From Mesosutterella faecium (GTDB lineage Bacteria > Pseudomonadota > Gammaproteobacteria > Burkholderiales > Burkholderiaceae_F), in contig NZ_JAKZJU020000001.1 of assembly GCF_022809315.2 (NCBI RefSeq), forward strand, positions 62,001 to 126,000: DNA of 64,000 nt. The letters are read 5' to 3'. How positions within the stretch are numbered: the stretch's first letter is position 1; each line of letters starts with the position of its first letter. Positions 1 through 8,068 of the stretch are shown one piece after another. Both the position numbers and the translations under genes were made by a program. Under the pieces are notes generated by a model. That model was not told the DNA's origin and searched no databases. It worked only from the letters and a program-made list of their open reading frames with translations.

Positions 1-1374
1 GACCCGCGCCCCGGTGAGCTTGGTGCGGGCGTCCCAGACTTCGTTGGCGGTCGACAGGCCCGTCGCGAAGGCTGACTCGCGCATGCGCAGGTTCTCCGCC
101 GCGAGATCCACGGTGCTGCGCGTGAGCTCGTACTGGCTCTGCATCTGCGTCGTGCGCAGCCACGCCACCTCGACTCCGGTGAGCAGCTGGTTTCTCGCCT
201 CGGCGGTCCCCGCCTCGGCCTTCGCCCGGGTGGCGCGCGCCGAGGCGATCGAGGCGTTGCGGTCGCGGTTGTTCCACAGCGTGTAGGACACCCCGACGCC
301 CGCGATCCAGTCCGGCTCGGTGAGCGTGAGGTAGTGCTTGATCACGTTTTTCGCCCCGAAGGCGTAAAGGGTCGGCTTCCAGGCGCCGCGCGCGGCCCGC
401 AGAAGCTGTTCGGCCTGTTCGGTTTTCGCGCCGTAGGCGGCGAGAACCGGACTGGAGGCGAGGGCCTGGTCCTGCCAGCGCCTGAGCGGATCGATCGGCC
501 CGCGGAGAACGAAAAGCGGGGTGGACAGGCCCCCGAGGCTGCCCTCCCGCAGCAGCCGCCCGAGCTCGGCCTCGGCCACCTTCTGGTCGGACTGCGCGGC
601 AAGCAGCTCGCGCCTTGCCTTGTCGCGGTTCACTTCGACGGAAAGCCGCTCGAGGCGACTTACCGTTCCGGCGCGCTCGAACCCCCGGGCCCGGCGCACC
701 TCGCGCTCCTGGTCCTCGAGTGCCTCCTCGCGCAGCTTCGTAATCGAGCGGGCGAGCTGGACGGCGAAGTACTTTCGCGCCAGCTCGGTGTCGAGCCTGT
801 CGTTCTCGTTCTGCAGGCTGTCCTTCGCCTCGCGGGCTGCGGCCTCGCTCGCCTTCTGGCGCGCCTCGATGCGGCCGCCCGTGTAAATCGGCCAGTAGCC
901 TTCGAGCGTCACCCGCGGGCCGTCCAGATCCGTCTTGGCGTGCAGCGGGATGCGAAGTCCCGAAAGCCCTTCGCGCAGCCCCTGGGGAAGCCCCTGCAGG
1001 GCCTGTCCCAGAGCCGGGCTTGAAGAAAGCGCCCTGGGGGCCGCGCCCCCGACGTCCAGCGTCCCGTAGTCGATCGTCTTCGTGCCCCAGTCGTACTGGG
1101 TGTTCACGACGACCTTCGGCTGCGAGAGGCTGCGGTCGGCCTCGGCCGCCTGCTGCCGGGCCTCCAGCTCCGCCTCGCTCGCGCGCAGGCGGTCCGAGCG
1201 GCCCCGCAGCAGCGCGCGGGCCTCCTGGAAGGCAAGCCCCCGGGCGGCGCTGCCGCGGGCGATCTCCGAAAGGGATTCTGCGGGCGCCGCGGCCTCCGAG
1301 GCCGAAGCACAGCCGCAGGCCGACGCGCACAGAAGCGCGGCCAGCAGTGGCTGCAGAGCGAGGCTGTTTTTCAT
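1..1374 (-). CDS. TolC-family outer membrane efflux protein (3' end outside window)
   Basis: Reading from the ATG at 1374 gives an open frame of about 458 codons that runs off the left edge without a stop, so the C-terminus is missing. The protein begins with a hydrophobic signal peptide (MKNSLALQPLLAALLCASAC) and is then rich in Ala, Glu and Arg, as in the long alpha-helical barrel of TolC-like proteins. The last visible part contains ESAFATGLSTANEVWDARTK, which matches the TolC/OEP helix pattern in the second repeat. It is known family behaviour that such trimers form the outer-membrane exit duct of RND or ABC efflux and type I secretion machines. The partner pump would lie left of the window. 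The family call is solid; substrate is unknown. Confidence 0.85.
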   Translation of the reverse strand, partial: MKNSLALQPLLAALLCASACGCASASEAAAPAESLSEIARGSAARGLAFQEARALLRGRSDRLRASEAELEARQQAAEADRSLSQPKVVVNTQYDWGTKTIDYGTLDVGGAAPRALSSSPALGQALQGLPQGLREGLSGLRIPLHAKTDLDGPRVTLEGYWPIYTGGRIEARQKASEAAAREAKDSLQNENDRLDTELARKYFAVQLARSITKLREEALEDQEREVRRARGFERAGTVSRLERLSVEVNRDKARRELLAAQSDQKVAEAELGRLLREGSLGGLSTPLFVLRGPIDPLRRWQDQALASSPVLAAYGAKTEQAEQLLRAARGAWKPTLYAFGAKNVIKHYLTLTEPDWIAGVGVSYTLWNNRDRNASIASARATRAKAEAGTAEARNQLLTGVEVAWLRTTQMQSQYELTRSTVDLAAENLRMRESAFATGLSTANEVWDARTKLTGARV

Positions 1375-1681
1375 TTTTGTTTTCCGCATCCGCGGCTTGG
1401 GTGAAAATTTTCTTATAAAAAGCTGTCCAACATCTTACGGCTTTCCGGCCGGTGGAGGCGGATTTTAGCTTTTTATTTGCGGCTATATTGATTAGCCTCT
1501 GCTAATATGGGCGTCCAAAGCCCGGTCCGGCCGGGCTAAAAAGACTAGGTCTCTTCTTAAATAAGTGTTAAATTCTTTTTCAATCAGCCGCACTTCGTAA
1601 GGACGAGCCCCTCTCTGGGCTGGCGCCCCCGCAGAGCGGCCCTTGAAGCACTTTATCCGTTACCTGAGTAAAGGACAGAAC
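1375..1681. promoter_or_regulatory. Divergent promoter region with an inverted repeat
   Basis: This 307-base gap lies between the divergent TolC-like and nitrobindin-like genes and is AT-richer than its surroundings. At 1491-1506 there is a perfect short inverted repeat, ATTAGC-CTCT-GCTAAT, that could be an operator for either gene. I see no small ORF or RNA gene. The regulatory role is inference from position and symmetry only. Confidence 0.35.
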
Positions 1682-2323
1682 ATGGAGAATATTTTCCAGG
1701 AACCCGATTTTGATCCGGACACTCGCAGGAACCTCGGCCCCCTCAAGCACCTTGCCGGAGTCTGGGAGGGCAAGCTCGGCGAAGACACCCATCCGGAGGA
1801 AAGCGGCCCGGTGACCGAGCCGTACGTCGAACGCTGGGAGTTTGAGGTGATCGACCCGCAGACCAACGGCCCGCAGCTCTTCTACGGGCTGCGCTACCAC
1901 CAGCACGTGACCCGCCCGGGCGAACTCGAGGCCTTCCACGACCAGGTGGGCTATCTGCTCTGGGAGCCGGCGACCAAGCAGCTCTACATGACGGCCTCCA
2001 TTCCGCGCGGCCAGACGGTGCTCGCCGTCGGCACGACCGAGGAGAACGCCCTCGAGTGGACCGTTCAGGCCGCCAAGGGCGACGAGGTGAGCGGCATCCT
2101 CTCCAACCCCTTCCTCGAGAAGAACTTCAACACCGTGGGCTTCAGCTTCAAGCTGACCTACAACGACGACGGCACCGTGAGCTACGAGGAGACGACGGTC
2201 CTCAAGGTGGCGGGCAGCGACCAGGCTTTCCTGCACACCGACCGCGACACGCTCCAGCTGGTCGAAGCCCCCGTCGCCCTCAACCCGTCGGCCATCCAGG
2301 CCGGCAAGTGGTCGAAGCGCTGA
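1682..2323 (+). CDS. Heme-binding beta-barrel (nitrobindin/FABP-like) protein
   Basis: The protein has 213 residues. The GVWEGK motif near residue 27 and the following alternating beta-strand pattern resemble the nitrobindin / FABP-like heme-binding beta-barrel family (DUF1794-like). Members bind heme b in a ten-stranded barrel and are implicated in NO or peroxynitrite chemistry; that role is family knowledge and not shown here. I chose the ATG at 1682 over the in-frame TTG at 1643 because an AAGGA Shine-Dalgarno precedes it at about 1671. It has no signal peptide, so it is probably cytoplasmic. It stands alone, with its own terminator downstream. Confidence 0.7.
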   Translation: MENIFQEPDFDPDTRRNLGPLKHLAGVWEGKLGEDTHPEESGPVTEPYVERWEFEVIDPQTNGPQLFYGLRYHQHVTRPGELEAFHDQVGYLLWEPATKQLYMTASIPRGQTVLAVGTTEENALEWTVQAAKGDEVSGILSNPFLEKNFNTVGFSFKLTYNDDGTVSYEETTVLKVAGSDQAFLHTDRDTLQLVEAPVALNPSAIQAGKWSKR

Positions 2324-2382
2324 TCAGGGCCTCCTTTTGAAGGAGGACTCCGGCCGCCCCTTCAGGCGCGGCCGGAAACGCC

Positions 2383-2420
2383 AAAGCCCGGCTCCCTTTT
2401 GAAGGGACGCCGGGCTTTTT
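2383..2420 (+). terminator. Rho-independent terminator of the nitrobindin-like gene
   Basis: An AAAGCCCGGC arm and its complement GCCGGGCTTT enclose a second small TCCCTTTTGAAGGGA hairpin, and the stem is followed by a T-run. It lies 60 bases after the stop codon at 2323. Confidence 0.8.
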
Positions 2421-2448
2421 CGCCTTAAGGGGCCGGAAAACAAACGCC

Positions 2449-2637
2449 TCAGGCGCTCGCCTTCTCCCTTCTCGGCGCGGTCCCGAGCCTGCACTTCGAC
2501 TCGACGAAGAACTTCCGCTCGAGGAACTCGCCCTGCTTGCCGATGTTAAAGGACTGGACCGGACGGTGATAGCCCATCACCCGGGTCCAGACTTCGCACT
2601 TCTGCCGCTCGCTGTCCTTCAGCTCGATTTCACTCAT
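2449..2637 (-). CDS. Stand-alone NrdD-type glycyl-radical C-terminal peptide (62 aa)
   Basis: The ATG at 2637 has an excellent GGAGG ribosome site 7 bases upstream. The 62-residue product carries CEVWTRVMGYHRPV followed by FNIGKQGEF. These correspond to the last part of class III anaerobic ribonucleotide reductase (NrdD), where an RVxGY segment holds the glycyl radical and a FNxGKxxE segment follows. The rest of NrdD (about 600 residues) is absent, and no nrdD or nrdG is in the window. Small proteins of this kind are often labelled 'anaerobic ribonucleoside-triphosphate reductase' in databases. It may act as a spare radical domain, by analogy with GrcA/YfiD for pyruvate formate-lyase; that is inference. 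Confidence 0.7.
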   Translation of the reverse strand: MSEIELKDSERQKCEVWTRVMGYHRPVQSFNIGKQGEFLERKFFVESKCRLGTAPRREKASA

Positions 2638-2699
2638 CTTTTTTCCTCCGGGGGACGCACCCGCCCCACGGCGGGCCGCATCCCCTCTATATTCATCTT

Positions 2700-2717
2700 G
2701 GCCCAATTGATTGGGCC
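2700..2717. promoter_or_regulatory. 18-bp palindrome upstream of the NrdD-like gene
   Basis: GGCCCAAT-TG-ATTGGGCC is a perfect inverted repeat with 8-base arms. It is centred about 70 bases upstream of the NrdD-like start. On the minus strand it lies just upstream of an AATATAG -10-like hexamer near 2686-2692, so a bound protein would sit at the -35 position. It is not a clean FNR (TTGAT-N4-ATCAA) site. The factor is unknown. Confidence 0.45.
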
Positions 2718-2778
2718 GGCTTCGAAAGAATACCACAATCTATGGCCCGCCGAACCCTCCGAAAGGGGGATCCGGCGC

Positions 2779-4806
2779 TCAGCGCCCCGCGGCTGCGCTG
2801 CCGGGCTCCGGGATGAAGCTGAGCGCCACCTCCTCGTTCGAGGTCCGCCCGAAGCCGGGCAGGCTCATGATGACCCTGCGGCCGTAGGAATGCCACTTGT
2901 CGAAGGCCCTCGGGTCGCACAGGATCAGCACGCCCCGGTCGGTTTCGCTGCGGATCAGGCGGCCCGCGCCCTGGCGCAGCGCCGTCACCATTTCCGGCAC
3001 CTGGTAGTCGAGGAAGGGGCTGCCGCCGTTTTGCTCGATCCACTCGCGGCGCGCCGCGACCACCGGGTCGTCGGGCGGCGCGAAGGGAAACTTGTCGATC
3101 ACGACGATCGAAAGCGCGTCGCCCTTGATGTCGATGCCTTCCCAGAAGCTCATCGAGCCCACGAGGACCGCGTGCTTTTCCTCGCGGTACTGCTCGAGCA
3201 GCCCCTTTCGGGTGCCGCTGCCCTGGCGGAGCACCCGCAGCTGCACCCCGGCCTCGAGCGCGAGGGACTCGAGCCGGTCGGCCACCGCCTCCACCGCCTT
3301 CAGGCTCGTGCACAGGAAAAAGGCGCGGCCCCCGGCCTTGCGGACGAAGGGCCAGGCGCACTCCGCCACGAACTGCGGGAAGCCGGGCGCGCGGGGATCG
3401 GAGGGCAGCCCCTTCGGAATGTAGAGCGCCGCGTGCGTGGCAAAGTCAAAGGGCGACTCCCAGGCCGCGGTCTTCGCGTCCTCGAGCCCGAGCTCGGTGA
3501 GAAAGTGCGTGAAGTCGCCCGCGGTCGAGAGCGTGGCCGAGGTGAGCACCCAGGCCTCGCCCTTCTCCTCGCGGATCGCGCGGATCTTGTCCCCCACGGA
3601 GAGCGGCGTGTCGCACAGCCTCAGCCCGAGCTTGCCCATCTGCAGCCAGCGCACATGCGGGGCGGTGCCGTCTTCACTCCGGGGCTCCCCGTCCCGGATG
3701 AAGGCGTTCCACGAGTCGGCCTGCTCCATGTAGCCCGCGCAGCGCGGCAGCAGCAGGTCGAGGTCGGGGTCGCGGCCCGCGTTCTCCGAGAGCGCGGCGG
3801 CCAGCTGCGAGAGCTTCGAAGAGAGCCTGGAAAGCGGCCCGGAGAGCCCCCCGAGCTCCTTTTCCCCGGCCCTCACGCGGTCGCCCTCCTCGAGCCCGAG
3901 GCTTTCGGCCGCCGCGGCCGGAATCTCCTTGGCCGCGAGGCTCACCGCCTGCGTGAGCTCGTCCCAGCGGGCGCCGCCCGGCGCCTTCGTCTTGGCCAGC
4001 AGCAGCGCCTCGCGCGCGAAGTCCACCACCGAGTAGGTGGAAAAGACGCTGCCGAAGAAGTCCGTGGCGATCGCGGGCAGCTGGTGCGCTTCGTCGATCA
4101 CGGTGACGGGCATCGCGGGCAGCAGCTCCTCGGCCCCCTCCTCCCCGATCGCAAGCGAGGACAGAAAGAGGTGGTGGTTCACGACGAGGATGTCGGAGGC
4201 CCGGGCGCGCTTTCTCGCCTTGTTGAGGAAGCAGTCCTTGAAGCAGGGGCACTTCTGCCCGGTGCAGTTTTCCCTCGTCGAGGTGACGAGCGGCCAGATC
4301 GGGTCGTTTTCGGGAATGTGGACGAGCTCCGAGCGGTCCCCCGCGGCGTTCGTTTCGGCGAAAATCCGGATGTCGCGCAGGTAGGCCACGTCCTCGCGGG
4401 TCGGAAGCCGCTGCACCTCCCGCAGCCGCTTGAGGCAGATGTAGTTCGAGCGCCCCTTGAGGATCGCGCAGTCGGCCTGCAGCCGCAGCGCCCGAAGAAT
4501 CTGCGGCAGGTCCCTGCCGAAGAGCTGGTCCTGCAGGGGCTTGCCCGCGGTGGAGACCAGGACCCGGGCCCCGGCCAGAAGAGCCGGCACCAGGTAGGCG
4601 AAGGTCTTGCCGGTGCCGGTGCCGGCCTCCGCGACGAGAGTGCCGCGGCTGATGATCGTGCGGGCCACCTCGAGGGCGAAGCCGCGCTGGCTGTCGCGGG
4701 GGACGAACCCCGGAAGCGCGCGCTGCAGGGCTCCCCCGGGGCTGAAGGCCTCCTGCACTTTCCGCAGGAGCTCCTCCCCGGCCTTGATTTCGTTTGCGAG
4801 CGGCAT
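2779..4806 (-). CDS. DinG/YoaA-type ATP-dependent DNA helicase
   Basis: This is a 675-residue superfamily 2, XPD-like helicase. Visible motifs are the Q-like region PRDSQRGFA, Walker A AEAGTGTGKT (about residues 59-68), the Fe-S cysteines (C in YICLKRL, then a C-rich CTGQKCPCFKDC segment about residues 190-205), the DEAH box VIDEAHQLP, and the C-terminal QGAGRLIRSETDRG motif VI. DinG-family enzymes unwind damaged or R-looped DNA 5'-3' using an Fe-S-stabilised fold. I prefer the ATG at 4806; a GTG at 4839 that overlaps the upstream stop is possible but has no ribosome site. It follows the coiled-coil protein gene and is probably cotranscribed with it. Confidence 0.9.
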   Translation of the reverse strand: MPLANEIKAGEELLRKVQEAFSPGGALQRALPGFVPRDSQRGFALEVARTIISRGTLVAEAGTGTGKTFAYLVPALLAGARVLVSTAGKPLQDQLFGRDLPQILRALRLQADCAILKGRSNYICLKRLREVQRLPTREDVAYLRDIRIFAETNAAGDRSELVHIPENDPIWPLVTSTRENCTGQKCPCFKDCFLNKARKRARASDILVVNHHLFLSSLAIGEEGAEELLPAMPVTVIDEAHQLPAIATDFFGSVFSTYSVVDFAREALLLAKTKAPGGARWDELTQAVSLAAKEIPAAAAESLGLEEGDRVRAGEKELGGLSGPLSRLSSKLSQLAAALSENAGRDPDLDLLLPRCAGYMEQADSWNAFIRDGEPRSEDGTAPHVRWLQMGKLGLRLCDTPLSVGDKIRAIREEKGEAWVLTSATLSTAGDFTHFLTELGLEDAKTAAWESPFDFATHAALYIPKGLPSDPRAPGFPQFVAECAWPFVRKAGGRAFFLCTSLKAVEAVADRLESLALEAGVQLRVLRQGSGTRKGLLEQYREEKHAVLVGSMSFWEGIDIKGDALSIVVIDKFPFAPPDDPVVAARREWIEQNGGSPFLDYQVPEMVTALRQGAGRLIRSETDRGVLILCDPRAFDKWHSYGRRVIMSLPGFGRTSNEEVALSFIPEPGSAAAGR

Positions 4807-4835
4807 GATGGCGTGCGGACTCCCTTTCCCGGAGG

Positions 4836-6212
4836 TCACTGGAAGGGGTTCAGGGACTTCTGCCGCTTTTTCTTTTCCTCGTCGTAGCGCTGCTGGGCCG
4901 CGGCGCGCTTTTCGCGCTCGGCCTGGGCGGCGGCGCGGCGGCGCTCGCGCTGCTCCTGCAGCCGGGCTCCCTGCTCAGCACTCTTTTTCTCGCGCTCGGC
5001 GGCCTGCTGCTCGCGGCGCTGTGAGGCCTTCTCATAGCTCGGGTCCTCGGCGCGGCGCTGCGCGGCCTTCTGCCGGTTGGCCGCCACGCGCTCCCGGGTC
5101 TTTTCAGCGCTCGCGGCGCGCTCGGCCGCCTTCTGGCGGTTCTCCTCGGCCTTCGCGCGGCGCTCCGCGAGCGAAGCCTCGCGTTTGGCGGCGTCGGCCT
5201 GCGCCTGCAGCTCCTTGCTCTGCTTCTCCAGCGCGTCGGCCCGGGCCTTCGCCACGCGCTCTTCGGCCGCGGCCTGGCGGCGCAGCCGCTCGTCGGCGTC
5301 GGCCTGGCGGCGGGTGGCCCGCTCGATGCTGCCCGCGGCGAGGGCGCGCTCCTCGGGCGTGAGCTCGACGCCCTCCTCAATCTTCGCCGCGAGCTTCTTG
5401 TTCTGCTCCTTCTCCGTGTTTTCCGCGCGGATGAAGTTCTTCGCCTCGAGCTCCACGCGGCGGAACTCCTTCTCGCGGTTAAAGCGCGCGGTGCGGACGC
5501 GATCCCAGCAGTTCGAGACGAGGAAATGCCCGATGCAGACATCGTGCGCCTCGTCGGCTTCCCGCTCCATGGCGCTTCTCGAGCGGTCCACGTCCTTCAG
5601 GGCCGCCTCGGCCTTGTCGTGGCTCGTGATGGAGCCCTCGGGCCAGCGCTCGAGAATCGAGCGGTCGTCGATCCCCGCGGGCAGCTTCGCAAAAAGCGCG
5701 TCCCATTTGTCCTTGAGCACCGAGCTCTTAGCCGGCGCGGCCGGGTCCTTCGCGGGCGTCGTGGACGCGATCACGGCCCGGGCCTCGGCGGCGGCCCGGT
5801 CGAGCTCCTTCATGCGGGCGTTCGCGGCCGAGCGCACGCGGCCCCGGCAGTAGTCCATGAAGATCGTCCCGTCCTTGCAGGCGAGGTGCTTCTTCAGGGC
5901 CGCGTCATGGACGCGGCCGCGCAGCTCCTCGATGTCCTTCAGGGCCTGGCGGGCCTGCCCGGGCGTCTGAATAGACCCTTCGGGCCAGCGCTGCGGGATC
6001 TGCCTTTCGTCGTAGATGTTGAAGTCCGGCGCGGCCTCGTCCCCGCCCGGGGCGGCGTTCTGCGGCGCCGGCCGCGAAACAACGGGAGCCGGGCTCCCTT
6101 TTTCCGTGACGATCTGCGAGCCTTCAAGCACGGCCCCCAGGGGCTCGGCCAGGGCGGCCGCGCAGCCAAGCATCGACAGGCAGAAGACGGTGGACTTCAT
6201 GCGTTGTTTCAT
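4836..6212 (-). CDS. Secreted coiled-coil protein with duplicated Cys-pair domain
   Basis: The 458-residue protein starts with a signal peptide (MKQRMKSTVFCLSMLGCAAA); the Cys could make it a lipoprotein, but the lipobox is poor. Two related ~80-residue units follow. Each runs RWPEGSI, an ALKD helix, two Cys about 10-12 residues apart, then RVR-x-A and a KE-rich helix (roughly residues 70-150 and 185-265). From about residue 270 to the end there is one long Arg/Glu/Ala/Lys coiled coil, ending SLNPFQ. Betaproteobacteria have periplasmic proteins with a similar 'C-x-F-x-V-N-x-C' helix and charged tail, but I cannot name a function. A TTG at 6221 is an alternative start. The downstream helicase gene begins within 30 bases. 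Confidence 0.65.
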   Translation of the reverse strand: MKQRMKSTVFCLSMLGCAAALAEPLGAVLEGSQIVTEKGSPAPVVSRPAPQNAAPGGDEAAPDFNIYDERQIPQRWPEGSIQTPGQARQALKDIEELRGRVHDAALKKHLACKDGTIFMDYCRGRVRSAANARMKELDRAAAEARAVIASTTPAKDPAAPAKSSVLKDKWDALFAKLPAGIDDRSILERWPEGSITSHDKAEAALKDVDRSRSAMEREADEAHDVCIGHFLVSNCWDRVRTARFNREKEFRRVELEAKNFIRAENTEKEQNKKLAAKIEEGVELTPEERALAAGSIERATRRQADADERLRRQAAAEERVAKARADALEKQSKELQAQADAAKREASLAERRAKAEENRQKAAERAASAEKTRERVAANRQKAAQRRAEDPSYEKASQRREQQAAEREKKSAEQGARLQEQRERRRAAAQAEREKRAAAQQRYDEEKKKRQKSLNPFQ

Positions 6213-6432
6213 GAAAAGCAAACCCGAAAAGAAAAACCTTCTGGCAACAGGGGAATTTTAAAGGCATTGGCCGAAGAAAAGAGGCGCGCTTCGAATCCCG
6301 CCCGGGCCGGAGCTGAAAAAGAGCTCTGCGGAAACCTTTCAGGGCCCCGGCCCTTTCGTTAAAATGAACCCGTTTACCTAGGCCTCCGGCGCACAGACTC
6401 CGCCGGGAGCGGCGAAAGGAGAAACAAAACTT

Positions 6433-7446
6433 ATGACCTGTCCAGCCAATCACCCCAAACTGAATCCTACGGTGCGCGTCACCATCACCGGCGCGGCCGG
6501 CAACATCGGCTACGCGCTGCTTTTCAGGATCGCAAGCGGCGCGGTCTTCGGCCCGAACACGCCGGTGCAGCTGCAGCTGCTCGAGCGCGACAACGAGCAG
6601 TCCAAGGCCTCGCTGAACGGCGTGTGCATGGAGCTCTTTGACAGCGCCTTCCCGCTGCTCACCCGCGTGATCACGACGACCGACCCGCTCGAGGCCTTCG
6701 AAAAGACCCAGGCGGCCTTCCTCGTGGGCTCCATGCCCCGCGGCCCCGGCATGGCCCGCTCGGACCTGCTGCTCGCAAATGGCCCGATCTTCCAGAGCCA
6801 GGGCGAAGCCCTCGACCAGACGGCGGACCGCAACGTGAAGGTGCTCGTGGTGGGCAACCCCTGCAACACGAACGCCTACATCGCGATGCACAACGCCCCG
6901 TCGCTCTCGCCCAAGTGCTTCAGCGCCATGATGCGCCTCGACCACAACCGCGCGGTCGCGCAGCTCGCGCAGAAGACCGGCAGGCCCGTGTGCTCGATTT
7001 CCGGGCTCAAGGTCTGGGGCAACCACTCGAACTCCATGTACCCCGACATCTCCCAGTGCACGATCGCGGGCGTCAAGGCGACGGAGCTCGTTGACGAAGC
7101 CTGGTACAACGACTACTTCCTGCCCACCGTCGCCAAGCGCGGCAGCGCCATCATCAAGGCGCGCGGCAAGTCCTCCGCGGCCTCCGCGGCCTCCGCCGCC
7201 ATCGACCACATGCACGACTGGTGGAACGGCTCGAACGGCCGCATCGTCACGATGGCCGTTCCTTCCGACGGCTCCTACGGCGTGCCCGAGGGCCTGGTCT
7301 GCGGCTTCCCCTGCATCTGCACCGGCGGCGGCGAGTACGAGATCGTGAAGGACCTGCCGATCACCGCCTCGGGCCGCGCGAGGCTCGATGCGACGATCGC
7401 CGAGCTCGTGAAGGAGCACGACACGGTCGCCCAGCTCTGCGAGTAA
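6433..7446 (+). CDS. mdh: Malate dehydrogenase
   Basis: The product is a 337-residue NAD-dependent malate dehydrogenase of the LDH/MDH type 2 group. The Rossmann motif is [13 protein letters not shown] (residues 17-29). The substrate loop reads [13 protein letters not shown], with both oxaloacetate-binding arginines in place. The catalytic region has MRLDHNRA and [12 protein letters not shown], and [13 protein letters not shown] lies near the end. Slight departures from the usual text (SMPRGPGMA for ARPRGPGME, NHSNS for NHSPT) do not remove known catalytic residues. An AGGAG ribosome site lies at about 6416-6420, with a TAAAAT -10-like box near 6360. It reversibly oxidises malate to oxaloacetate in the cytoplasm and would join the aspartase/fumarate routes encoded elsewhere in the window. 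Confidence 0.95.
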   Translation: MTCPANHPKLNPTVRVTITGAAGNIGYALLFRIASGAVFGPNTPVQLQLLERDNEQSKASLNGVCMELFDSAFPLLTRVITTTDPLEAFEKTQAAFLVGSMPRGPGMARSDLLLANGPIFQSQGEALDQTADRNVKVLVVGNPCNTNAYIAMHNAPSLSPKCFSAMMRLDHNRAVAQLAQKTGRPVCSISGLKVWGNHSNSMYPDISQCTIAGVKATELVDEAWYNDYFLPTVAKRGSAIIKARGKSSAASAASAAIDHMHDWWNGSNGRIVTMAVPSDGSYGVPEGLVCGFPCICTGGGEYEIVKDLPITASGRARLDATIAELVKEHDTVAQLCE

Positions 7447-7494
7447 GCAGCGCGGTCCTTTGCGGCGCCCCGGCCAAGCGGGGCGCCCGCTCCT

Positions 7495-7530
7495 CGCCTG
7501 CCGGGCGGTTCTCCGGCAGGCGTTGTTTTT
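7495..7530 (+). terminator. Rho-independent terminator of mdh
   Basis: A perfect 10-bp stem, CGCCTGCCGG paired with CCGGCAGGCG around an 8-base loop, is followed by TTGTTTTT. It ends only 14 bases before the next start codon. Confidence 0.88.
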
Positions 7531-7543
7531 CCCCAAAAGACTC

Positions 7544-8050
7544 ATGCCCAAAAGCTCAGAAATAAAGGCATTCCTCAGCCTCCTGCGCTCAGGCGGCGAG
7601 AGCGCTGAAATCCCGAAAGGCCTCCCCGCGGCGGTGATCGACACCAACGTGCTCATGGACTTCTGGCATTTCAGGGATCCGCAGGCCCTGCCCCTGCTCG
7701 CGCTGCTTGAGGCCGGAGCCTTCACGGCGGTCCGCGACGAGGACACGGAAAACGAATTCGCGGAGGTTCTCGGCCGGCCGCAGTTCGGCGAGCCCCTCGA
7801 GCGCCAGAAGGAGATCCTCGGGCGCTGGCACCGGCTCGCGCGGCCCGCGCCGGGGCGCGCCTGCTCGCCCTTCGGCTGCCGCGACCCCCTCGACCAGAAG
7901 CTCTTCGACCTCGCGGAGGCTGCGGGCGCGAGCCTGATCGTCACCAAGGACCGCCTGGTGCTGAAGGCCGGGCGGAAAACCGCGCGCTCGGGGCTGCGGA
8001 TCCTCATGCCGGCCCAGGCCGCCGAAGCGCTCCGGAAGCCCCGGGAGTAA
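7544..8050 (+). CDS. PIN-domain (PilT/COG1569-like) putative ribonuclease
   Basis: The 168-residue protein has a PIN-domain pattern: [11 protein letters not shown] near residue 30 (first acidic residue), [14 protein letters not shown] (Glu), [13 protein letters not shown] (Asp) and LIVTKD (last Asp). PIN proteins are Mg-dependent ribonucleases, many being toxins of toxin-antitoxin pairs. No antitoxin-sized ORF adjoins it, so it is either an orphan or a housekeeping PIN protein. The ATG at 7544 has no clear Shine-Dalgarno, and a strong terminator ends just upstream. Its expression therefore depends on read-through or a promoter inside mdh. The longer in-frame start at 7460 would run through the terminator and is unlikely. 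Confidence 0.75.
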   Translation: MPKSSEIKAFLSLLRSGGESAEIPKGLPAAVIDTNVLMDFWHFRDPQALPLLALLEAGAFTAVRDEDTENEFAEVLGRPQFGEPLERQKEILGRWHRLARPAPGRACSPFGCRDPLDQKLFDLAEAAGASLIVTKDRLVLKAGRKTARSGLRILMPAQAAEALRKPRE

Positions 8051-8068
8051 GGGGCCGGGCCCTTTTTT
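8049..8068 (+). terminator. Short terminator-like hairpin after the PIN gene
   Basis: AAGGG paired with CCCTT, continuing into six T residues, overlaps the PIN stop and the convergent rmuC stop. The stem is short, so this is tentative. Confidence 0.45.

Noticed and set aside
2700..2717. FNR site before the NrdD-like gene
   Set aside because: The palindrome contains a TTGAT half but not the TTGAT-N4-ATCAA spacing; kept only as an unassigned operator.
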